The translations under genes were made by a program, and so were the position numbers. The notes beneath the pieces were generated by a model. The model was not told the DNA's origin. It saw only the letters and a list, made by a program, of their open reading frames with translations, and made no database searches. From Bacteroidota bacterium (GTDB taxonomy: Bacteria > Bacteroidota > Rhodothermia > Balneolales > HLUCCA01): a stretch of DNA of 5,151 nucleotides. Below, in pieces: positions 1-5,151 of this stretch. The stretch lies in contig DLXM01000288.1 of assembly GCA_003448835.1 (NCBI GenBank), positions 1-5,151 on the forward strand, read 5' to 3'. Position 1 is the stretch's first letter. Every line of letters begins with the position of its first letter.

Positions 1-1
1 C

Positions 2-1141
2 GAAGTTACGCTTTTAGAGCGCACGAACAAGGCAGGAAAGAAGATTCTGATGTCGGGAGGAACCCGCTGTAATGTGCTTCCGGTACGTATGGAGCTCTCC
101 GATTACTACACCGACTCGTCGGTGAATCTGCTAAAACGCATCTTCAAATCCTGGTCGCTGGATGCCTGCAAGGACTGGTTCGAGCGTGATCTTGGTCTCA
201 AAATGGCTTGTGAAGTTGAATCAAATAAATGGTTTCCTGCATCGAATTCCGCCGAAGAAGTGCGCGATGTGTTGCTTAAAAAGGCTTTAAGCCTTGGTGT
301 GAAATTCGTTTATAATGTCCCGGTGAATCGCATCGTTGCCACAACCGATGGTTGGACCGTTTTTGCTGATCAGGGTGGATCTCATTCTGCTGATAAACTC
401 ATCATTGCCACGGGTGGACTCTCTGTGCCGACTATCGGCACTGATGGAATGGGACATAAATTTTTGGGTGTATTGGATGTTCCGTTGCGCCCAACTTATC
501 CGGCATTGACGCCACTGACCGGTTCACATCCGGGGACAGAAAATCTAGCCGGAATTAGTCTCAACGTGCAAATTTCGGTTCGAAATGCAGAAACGAGTGC
601 AGGATTGGGACAATCAAACCGCGAAGGATTTTTGTTCACGCACAAAGGATTTAGTGGTCCGGCAGTGTTGGATGTCAGTCATTATGCCACCAAATACCTC
701 ACCGGATTGGGTCCAAAGCCCGATTATCGTGTAAACTGGACATCCGATGACGTCAATGTATGGCGGACTCGTATGGATGCATCACGTAGCACCGTTCGAA
801 ATTTCATCAAGGATTATCTACCAAATCGGCTTGCTGAAGCATTGGCCAGTGAACATCCTTCGCCAGACAAAAAAATAGCAGAATGCAGCAAGGTTGACAG
901 AAAAGTATTATTAGATTTAATGACCGATTATCCCCTGAAATGGTCCAGTAACGAAGGATACCGAAAAGCCGAAGTCACAGGAGGTGGAGTACCATTAGAA
1001 GCCATCAACACGGCATCCATGCAAGTAAAAGATCATCCCGGACTCTATCTCTGCGGCGAAATCCTAGACGTTTTTGGCCGCATTGGCGGATTCAATTTCT
1101 ACTGGGCTTGGGTCACAGGCCGACTGGCTGGTAAGCAGTAG
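2..1141 (+). CDS. HI0933/YhiN-family FAD-dependent oxidoreductase, 5'-truncated
   Basis: Flavoprotein of the HI0933 (YhiN/BaiN-like) family, annotated in databases as NAD(P)/FAD-dependent oxidoreductase; its physiological substrate is generally unknown. The frame is open from base 2 and reads EVTLLERTNKAGKKIL before the first in-window ATG at base 50, so that ATG is internal. The true start and the GxGxxG FAD-binding segment, about 25 residues, lie upstream of the window; 379 residues are visible. Family landmarks in order: the SGGTRCNV motif just after base 50, FPASNSAEEV (bases 230-261), ATGGLSVPTIGTDG, FTHKGFSGPAVLDVS (near base 640), then the C-terminal VTGGGVPLEAI, GLYLCGEILDVFGRIGGFN and WAWVTGRLAG, which close the FAD site. 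The motif has T where the family usually has G (SGGGRCN), and LP follows where TN is common. Family assignment is firm; the function is not. It ends in TAG, convergent with the iron transport operon. Confidence 0.93.
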   Translation, partial: EVTLLERTNKAGKKILMSGGTRCNVLPVRMELSDYYTDSSVNLLKRIFKSWSLDACKDWFERDLGLKMACEVESNKWFPASNSAEEVRDVLLKKALSLGVKFVYNVPVNRIVATTDGWTVFADQGGSHSADKLIIATGGLSVPTIGTDGMGHKFLGVLDVPLRPTYPALTPLTGSHPGTENLAGISLNVQISVRNAETSAGLGQSNREGFLFTHKGFSGPAVLDVSHYATKYLTGLGPKPDYRVNWTSDDVNVWRTRMDASRSTVRNFIKDYLPNRLAEALASEHPSPDKKIAECSKVDRKVLLDLMTDYPLKWSSNEGYRKAEVTGGGVPLEAINTASMQVKDHPGLYLCGEILDVFGRIGGFNFYWAWVTGRLAGKQ

Positions 1142-1187
1142 TACGAAGGTTGTATTTAAAGTAATATTAAGAGTTCAATACCTAATC
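1142..1187. other. Convergent intergenic spacer without clear terminator
   Basis: This 46-base AT-rich gap lies between the stop of the flavoprotein gene and the stop of the ATPase gene, which face each other. The only symmetry seen is a weak GTATT (1152-1156) / AATAC (1177-1181) inverted repeat with a long loop, and an AATATT palindrome. There is no GC-rich stem followed by a T-run on either strand, so no intrinsic terminator is called. Termination may depend on Rho or lie inside the neighbouring genes. Confidence 0.6.
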
Positions 1188-2231
1188 TCAATCTTCCAGC
1201 ACAACCGCAGGTTCGAGGGGCTTCACTACCACGCGGTCGCCGGTGACAAAACTCATCCGATTATCAGTATGGACAATGCAATCTCCGGTTCTTAGTTGCA
1301 CCCGGTATGTGATATCGTGACCTTTAAATTCTTTGCTCAAAACGGTTCCACAAAGTCCATTGCAATTGCGTTCGTTGACGCGTTCTAAAGTCAAATGCTC
1401 GGGACGAATACTCAGCTTGATGTCACCTTTCGACGGACGGTCTATCATCAACTCACCCATGTCAGTGTACGCCTCCATCCCATGTGCTTTGGCATTCAAC
1501 ACATTGGTTCTTCCCAAAAACAACGCCACAAATTCAGTTCTCGGACTATAATACACTTCTTCCGGGGTTCCGACTTGCTCAATTCGGCCATTATTCATAA
1601 CCGCAATACGATCCGCAAATGACAACGCTTCTTCTTGATCATGTGTGACTAACACCGCACTGGTCCCGGCTTTTTTTAGGATGGTTCGAATTTCATTTCG
1701 GGTAGATTGACGCATCACGGCATCCAAATTCGAAAAAGGTTCATCCAAAAAGATGATATCAGGCATGGGTGCCAACGCCCGGGCTAAAGCGACCCGTTGC
1801 TGTTGTCCGCCGGATAACTCGTGTGGTTTTCGATTTCTAAACTCAGCAAGACCGGTTAATTTCAACATTTCATCCACCCGCTCATCCCGTTCCTTACGCT
1901 TTAAGGCATTGAGTCCAAAAGCGACATTCTCAGCCACATTCAGATGCGGAAACAACGCATACTCCTGAAACACAAATCCGATGCCACGTTTCTCAGGAGC
2001 AATATGAAAATGCTGGCATTCAATCACGCGGCTTCGTAACTCGACCGACCCTTTGTCAGCTTGCTCAAAACCGGCCATCAAACGCAAAGTAGTAGTTTTT
2101 CCACATCCACTCGGACCCAAAATGGCAAAAATTTCATTGGGTTCGACCGTAAAAGATACCTCAGACACCACATCCGGTGACTCAGATTCAAATCGTTTAG
2201 TAAGTCCGTTTACTCGTAATAATGTGCTCAT
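1188..2231 (-). CDS. fbpC: Ferric iron ABC transporter ATP-binding protein (FbpC-like)
   Basis: Cytoplasmic ATPase subunit that powers import through the adjacent permease. From the chosen start it has 347 residues, the usual size for the Fe3+/polyamine/sulfate CUT1-like ATPase group. Visible motifs are Walker A GPSGCGKT (39-46), Q-loop Q89 in FQEYALFPHLNV, ABC signature LSGGQ (139-143), Walker B IIFLDE (159-164), D-loop SNLD (167-170) and H-loop His197 in VTHDQEEAL. All catalytic residues are intact. Residues from about 240 to the end form a TOBE-like regulatory region, with the typical SIRPEHL around 274-280. The start at 2231 is preferred because its ATG overlaps the permease TGA as ATGA, a translational-coupling arrangement, with a weak GGA seven bases upstream. 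An in-frame ATG at 2243 would add MDPI but has no well-spaced ribosome binding site. Substrate is inferred from the neighbouring binding protein; by itself the ATPase could serve related anion or polyamine systems. Confidence 0.93.
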   Translation of the reverse strand: MSTLLRVNGLTKRFESESPDVVSEVSFTVEPNEIFAILGPSGCGKTTTLRLMAGFEQADKGSVELRSRVIECQHFHIAPEKRGIGFVFQEYALFPHLNVAENVAFGLNALKRKERDERVDEMLKLTGLAEFRNRKPHELSGGQQQRVALARALAPMPDIIFLDEPFSNLDAVMRQSTRNEIRTILKKAGTSAVLVTHDQEEALSFADRIAVMNNGRIEQVGTPEEVYYSPRTEFVALFLGRTNVLNAKAHGMEAYTDMGELMIDRPSKGDIKLSIRPEHLTLERVNERNCNGLCGTVLSKEFKGHDITYRVQLRTGDCIVHTDNRMSFVTGDRVVVKPLEPAVVLED

Positions 2232-3793
2232 GATCGGGTCCATTCTCGGCTGAATAAAATACCAACAAAAAGTGAAGAAAATAATAAAATCGCGATGGCA
2301 AATGGAGCTGCTTCGGCAAACATGGCCTCATTCGAATAGCTCCATACGTTTAATGCCAGGGTTTCAAACCCAATAGGAGAAAGCAAAATCGTGATCGGAA
2401 GTTCCTTCATGCAGGATAAAAATACTAATGCAGCGCCAGCGACGATCCCGTTTCGCAACAAGGGAAAGGTGGATCGCATGAATGCGGTAAATGGTGACAG
2501 GCCCAATGATCGGGCTGCTTCCTCAAGTCTGGGCGGTGCCTGATACAACGCGCTTCGAACCGGACCCATCGCCTCGGCCAAAAAATGCAAGGAATATGCG
2601 ACAATCAATAAGGTAAGGGTCTGATATAAAACCGGCGCCGAATTTAAACTAAAGAACACAAATGCCAGTGCCAGTGCCAGAGGGGGAGTTGCGTATCCTA
2701 AATATGCAATACGCTCGAGTCCACGGGATATTTTGGATGGAAATCGAATGCTGATGTATGCCATCGGTACTGCCATCAGTGATGTGATGATGGCTGCGGG
2801 AGCACTTGCAGATACTGACATCCACAACGTGCTTGTAAGGTCGTTCCAGTTTACGCCATACACACTTCGGGTGGACCAGAAAAAGATGGTGGTGACAGGG
2901 ATGACAATAGCGAAAAATAATAACACGGCGAGTCCGCCATAAGCCGGGAACTTCAGCTTCCCGAGTTTACTGAGGCGAATTTTTCGCGCTGAACCGGATC
3001 CGGAACGATGAAATAACATCCCTTTAAGCAGACGATATTCCATAATCAGAATGGTTGCCGTGAGTCCGAGCAGCATCAACGCCAGCCACGCGGCATAAAT
3101 TCGATCGTAAGAGGCAGAATATTGGAGGAACAACGCATAACTGAACGTTTCAAATCGCATGAGCGAAACCGCCCCGAAATCACCCAAAACATATAATCCG
3201 ATGATCAAAACGCCGGACAAAAATGCCGGGCGAAGTTGTGGAAGCACAATACGACTATACACACGCCAGGATGGATTTCCTAAAGAACGGGCTGCTTCCT
3301 CTACCGACGGATCCAGTCCCAGTAGTCCGGATCTCAAATTCAAATACATGTAAGGATAGGTATACAAACTGATGGACACCAAAGAACCCCAATATCCACT
3401 TAACCGAGGTATTTCCAGACCAAATAAATGAAAAAAGGTGCCGTTTGCTCCCCCCATACCGAGAAGGGCATATGCCAAAATATATCCGGGAATGGCCAAA
3501 GGCATAACAGAGATCAACGTGAGCCATTTTTTGTGGGGGATGTCGGTCCGCACGGTCAACCATGCCAGTGGTGATGCGATCAGCGTTGTCGTGATGAGTA
3601 CGCCCAACGTAAGTTTGATCGTGTTCATGAGTAACGTGAAATTACGTTCTCGAAAGATAAGATTTGAAGAAACATCCCAGTCCGCTTCGGATGCACGCAG
3701 CACCAAATAGACTAATGGTAAAAGCACACCGGCCGCGATAAACACGGCCGGGATGACAAAATATAGAGGAGGACGTTTCTTAGAAACAGACAT
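2228..3793 (-). CDS. fbpB: Ferric iron ABC transporter permease, fused two-domain (FbpB-like)
   Basis: Inner-membrane permease of 521 residues, the expected length for FbpB/SfuB proteins, in which two binding-protein-dependent permease domains are joined in one chain. Domain 1 begins with a hydrophobic helix at about 11-32 and carries its EAA loop at 165-188 (EEAARSLG at 165-172). Domain 2 starts after a basic linker (about 262-282) with a helix at about 284-304 and has a near-identical EAA loop starting EEAARSLG (424-431). Each EAA loop docks one ATPase subunit, so a single chain plus two ATPase copies would form the transporter. Other iron-permease hallmarks are GDFGAVSLMRFETFSYALF (204-222) and KELPITILLSPIGFETLA (463-480). 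The ATG at 3793 is used; a TTG directly upstream at 3796 would add one Met and is less likely. No Shine-Dalgarno sequence is seen in the 18-base gap after the binding-protein gene. The stop overlaps the ATPase start. Confidence 0.93.
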   Translation of the reverse strand: MSVSKKRPPLYFVIPAVFIAAGVLLPLVYLVLRASEADWDVSSNLIFRERNFTLLMNTIKLTLGVLITTTLIASPLAWLTVRTDIPHKKWLTLISVMPLAIPGYILAYALLGMGGANGTFFHLFGLEIPRLSGYWGSLVSISLYTYPYMYLNLRSGLLGLDPSVEEAARSLGNPSWRVYSRIVLPQLRPAFLSGVLIIGLYVLGDFGAVSLMRFETFSYALFLQYSASYDRIYAAWLALMLLGLTATILIMEYRLLKGMLFHRSGSGSARKIRLSKLGKLKFPAYGGLAVLLFFAIVIPVTTIFFWSTRSVYGVNWNDLTSTLWMSVSASAPAAIITSLMAVPMAYISIRFPSKISRGLERIAYLGYATPPLALALAFVFFSLNSAPVLYQTLTLLIVAYSLHFLAEAMGPVRSALYQAPPRLEEAARSLGLSPFTAFMRSTFPLLRNGIVAGAALVFLSCMKELPITILLSPIGFETLALNVWSYSNEAMFAEAAPFAIAILLFSSLFVGILFSREWTRS

Positions 3794-3811
3794 CAAAAAC
3801 TCATGATTGAA

Positions 3812-4813
3812 TTAGAGGAGTCCGACTTCTCTGAGTAACTGTAAGGTTTGATCCAGGTCATCGAGTTCTTCCAGATTGATAACCGGAGCAGTTTCCATGA
3901 TTTGATTAGTTGGTAAATTCGCAACATCCAGCTCGATCACCGGATATTCAAAAACTTGCTGGGTAAACCATAATTGAGTTTCTTCAGACAGTAAAAATTC
4001 GATGAATTGAATTGCTGCCGGATTATCAGATGAAGATAACTGTCCAATACCGGCTACGTTCACCATATTTCCGATATCACCAGAGGCAAAAACGGTCTGT
4101 TCAACCGGAAAAGATGGATTTTCAGCTTTAGTTCGAAGTAAATAATAATGATTTGTGATACCTAAATCGGCTTCGCCTGCTGCAATTCCTTGAAGAATAG
4201 CATTGTTATTGGCAAAATTTTTGGCACCGTTATCGCGTACTCCAACCAACCACTCACGCGTAGCATCAACCCCAAATTCAAGGATCAGAGCAGATACGAA
4301 TGATTGAAAAGATGCGTTTGTTGGTGCCCATGCGACACGATTTCGGTATTTTTCGTTAGTCAAATCGGTAACTGATGCAGGGAAATCTTCTACAGCGAGG
4401 CGTTCTGGGGAATAGGCTAAAACACGAGCACGAGCCGTTGTAGCGACCCAGCTACCATTGTTATTTCGAAATGTTTCCGGCAGACTATTGGTCAGGTCGG
4501 ATGGCAATTGTTTTAGGAGTCCGGCTTTGTTCACGGCGCCCAATGCTCCAGCGTCCTGCGACCAAAATAGATCAGCAGGGGATTGTGCACCCTCTTCAAT
4601 AATGGCTACTGCGAGCTGAGTTGATCCACCGTATTTCACTTCAACATTGATTCCGGTATCGGCTTTAAATTTTTCAACAGCTGCATCAACCAGCGCTTTG
4701 CTTCGTCCTGAGTACACGACCAGATCACGGGGTTGAGGTTCTTGTTGGAACATAAAAAATGCTCCAAGGGCAACAATAATTACTAAAATGGAGACGAGAA
4801 CGGACTTGTTCAT
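3812..4813 (-). CDS. fbpA: Periplasmic ferric iron-binding protein (FbpA/FutA-like)
   Basis: Extracytoplasmic solute-binding protein of 333 residues that would capture Fe3+ and deliver it to the permease encoded just downstream. The N-terminus has Lys3 followed by a hydrophobic stretch (about 4-22), consistent with a signal peptide or uncleaved membrane anchor. There is no lipobox cysteine and no clear AxA cleavage site. The mature part opens with LVVYSGRSKALVDAAVEKF (31-49), then SPADLFWSQDAGALGAV (78-94), ARVLAYSPERL (129-139) and the iron-site segment GEADLGITNHYYLLR (213-227), with adjacent tyrosines at 223-224. A late EYPV (289-292) and a helical C-terminal tail are also usual for the family. 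The His and Glu ligands of Haemophilus FbpA appear to be replaced by Ser38 and Gln86, judged by eye. It is the first gene of the operon. Its start has no evident Shine-Dalgarno sequence. Confidence 0.9.
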   Translation of the reverse strand: MNKSVLVSILVIIVALGAFFMFQQEPQPRDLVVYSGRSKALVDAAVEKFKADTGINVEVKYGGSTQLAVAIIEEGAQSPADLFWSQDAGALGAVNKAGLLKQLPSDLTNSLPETFRNNNGSWVATTARARVLAYSPERLAVEDFPASVTDLTNEKYRNRVAWAPTNASFQSFVSALILEFGVDATREWLVGVRDNGAKNFANNNAILQGIAAGEADLGITNHYYLLRTKAENPSFPVEQTVFASGDIGNMVNVAGIGQLSSSDNPAAIQFIEFLLSEETQLWFTQQVFEYPVIELDVANLPTNQIMETAPVINLEELDDLDQTLQLLREVGLL

Positions 4814-4940
4814 AACAGAGTATTTTTGTTAGGTGATGTAATAATGTGATGATTTGTGCATGTTGATTGTGTCCAGATGCACATGTTTATCGTTAACAAG
4901 ACTAAATCTAAATAAAAATATAACTAAATGCATCAAGAAA
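4814..4940 (-). promoter_or_regulatory. Probable promoter/leader region of the iron transport operon
   Basis: This AT-rich DNA directly upstream of the binding-protein gene must hold the operon promoter unless transcription enters from outside the window. No convincing paired -35/-10 boxes could be assigned. On the minus strand a GATAAA (4889-4894) and a TTGTTA (4894-4899) are possible fragments of promoter elements. No purine-rich ribosome binding site precedes the ATG at 4813. An inverted repeat at 4855-4883 is listed separately. Confidence 0.4.
4855..4883. repeat. 7-bp inverted repeat upstream of fbpA-like gene
   Basis: TGTGCAT (4855-4861) and ATGCACA (4877-4883) are perfect inverted copies separated by 15 bases. 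They lie 42-70 bases upstream of the start codon of the binding-protein gene, a plausible place for an operator or a leader RNA hairpin. The flanking and inner bases do not extend the pairing. It does not resemble a classical Fur box, so any regulatory role is inference. Confidence 0.4.
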
Positions 4941-4954
4941 TTTTGGGAAAAGGG

Positions 4955-4986
4955 GAAGAAGTGAAGGAGTGAAGAAGAGAAGGAGA
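4955..4986 (+). repeat. Left array of purine-rich 8-base tandem repeat
   Basis: Four consecutive 8-base units can be read: GAAGAAGT, GAAGGAGT, GAAGAAGA, GAAGGAGA. The consensus is GAAGRAGW, and all bases except T are purines on the plus strand. It shares the 14-base string GTGAAGGAGTGAAG (4961-4974) with the right array at 5089-5102. The period of eight is not a multiple of three, which argues against coding use. It is probably a short tandem repeat arising by slippage or part of a dispersed intergenic element. Confidence 0.7.
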
Positions 4987-5004
4987 ATGGGAGGAAAAAC
5001 ACAA

Positions 5005-5018
5005 GCATCGTAAGATGC
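5005..5018. repeat. Small hairpin GCATC-GTAA-GATGC in the inter-array core
   Basis: A perfect 5-bp inverted repeat (5005-5009 with 5014-5018) closes a four-base loop GTAA, which on the plus strand fits the stable GNRA tetraloop class if transcribed. There is no following T-run long enough for a strong intrinsic terminator (only TCTTTT at 5023-5028). It sits in the non-purine core between the two octamer arrays. Confidence 0.45.
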
Positions 5019-5058
5019 GCAGTCTTTTGACGGACATCGTGAAGGCGGAGCCGAGCGC

Positions 5059-5106
5059 TAAGGAGAGAAAAAGAGAAGGAGGGAAGGAGTGAAGGAGTGA
5101 AGGAGA
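5059..5106 (+). repeat. Right array of purine-rich 8-base tandem repeat
   Basis: Six consecutive 8-base units can be read: TAAGGAGA, GAAAAAGA, GAAGGAGG, GAAGGAGT, GAAGGAGT, GAAGGAGA. The last four are nearly identical. The array shares AAGAGAAGGAG (5071-5081) and GTGAAGGAGTGAAG (5089-5102) with the left array (4975-4985 and 4961-4974). The AAGGAG core resembles a Shine-Dalgarno sequence, but no open frame follows any copy, so this is treated as repeat DNA. Confidence 0.75.
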
Positions 5107-5151
5107 GGGCTGTTCCTGATTTAGGTTGACAGTTTTTGTGATTGATTCCTG

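Larger units (their letters stand above)
4941..5151. other. Gene-free intergenic stretch with purine-rich composite repeat
   Basis: No open reading frame of convincing length or composition is present on either strand. The stretch contains the two octamer arrays, a core of about 70 bases between them (4987-5058) with a hairpin and a local GGC-GGA-GCC symmetry at 5044-5052, and a plain tail from 5107. A six-base TTGACA (5126-5131, plus strand) equals the sigma-70 -35 consensus, but a matching -10 box would fall at or beyond the window edge, so a rightward promoter cannot be confirmed. Confidence 0.55.

Noticed and set aside
1074..1295. Plus-strand 73-codon frame spanning the end of the flavoprotein gene and the convergent spacer
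   Set aside because: It overlaps two well-supported genes out of frame, has no ribosome binding site and an unremarkable product.
2660..2685. Short GCCAGT direct repeats
   Set aside because: They encode the alternating Leu-Ala residues of a permease membrane helix (LALALAF) and are explained by the protein.
3255..3563. Minus-strand open frame of 102 codons
   Set aside because: It lies wholly inside the permease gene in another frame, has no family features, and the permease motifs in this region are intact.
4840..4858. Possible Fur box in the operon leader
   Set aside because: The best hand alignment to the 19-base consensus gave about 10 matches and poor symmetry, which is not enough for a call.
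4894..4916. DtxR/MntR-like site on the minus strand (TTTAGATTTAGTCTTG)
   Set aside because: Only AGA-N5-TCT is symmetric; the outer bases do not pair, so the match is too weak.
5013..5061. Short open frame in the core reading DAQSFDGHREGGAER
   Set aside because: Only about 15 codons with no start codon, bounded by stops in a repeat region; nothing supports translation.
4955..5106. CRISPR array
   Set aside because: The repeats are 8-base tandem units with no unique spacers between them, and no cas genes are present.

Overview
The window is ordinary bacterial chromosome with a mid-range base composition (roughly 45-50% G+C by eye). It holds the 3' part of one flavoprotein gene on the plus strand and a complete three-gene ferric-iron-type ABC importer operon on the minus strand. 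The start codons lack strong Shine-Dalgarno sequences, the flavoprotein carries a variant motif, and the intergenic DNA has purine-rich octamer repeats. Together these would fit a lineage in or near Bacteroidota/Rhodothermota/Balneolota, but that placement is a low-confidence inference. No rRNA, tRNA, CRISPR array, insertion sequence or phage gene was recognised.

Layout. Positions 2-1141 (+) encode a 5'-truncated HI0933/YhiN-type FAD-dependent oxidoreductase whose N-terminal Rossmann glycine motif lies upstream of the window. A 46-base convergent spacer (1142-1187) with no clear intrinsic terminator separates it from the operon. Reading leftward from 4813, the operon runs: periplasmic substrate-binding protein (4813-3812), an 18-base gap, a fused double-domain permease (3793-2228), then an ATPase (2231-1188) whose ATG overlaps the permease TGA in an ATGA tetranucleotide. 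Positions 4814-5151 have no gene. They hold the operon leader with a 7-bp inverted repeat, then two arrays of a degenerate purine-rich 8-base unit flanking a roughly 70-base core with a small hairpin.

How the genes work together. The binding protein would capture Fe3+ in the periplasm with a Tyr-Tyr pair. The permease is a single chain with two EAA loops, so it can form the whole membrane pore. The ATPase would energise transport and carries a C-terminal TOBE-like regulatory region. The gene order (binding protein, permease, ATPase) is the classic FbpABC/SfuABC order. The flavoprotein is convergent to the operon and is not obviously linked to it.

No new multi-gene system is visible. The part least explained by known gene families is the octamer-array intergenic element at 4955-5106.
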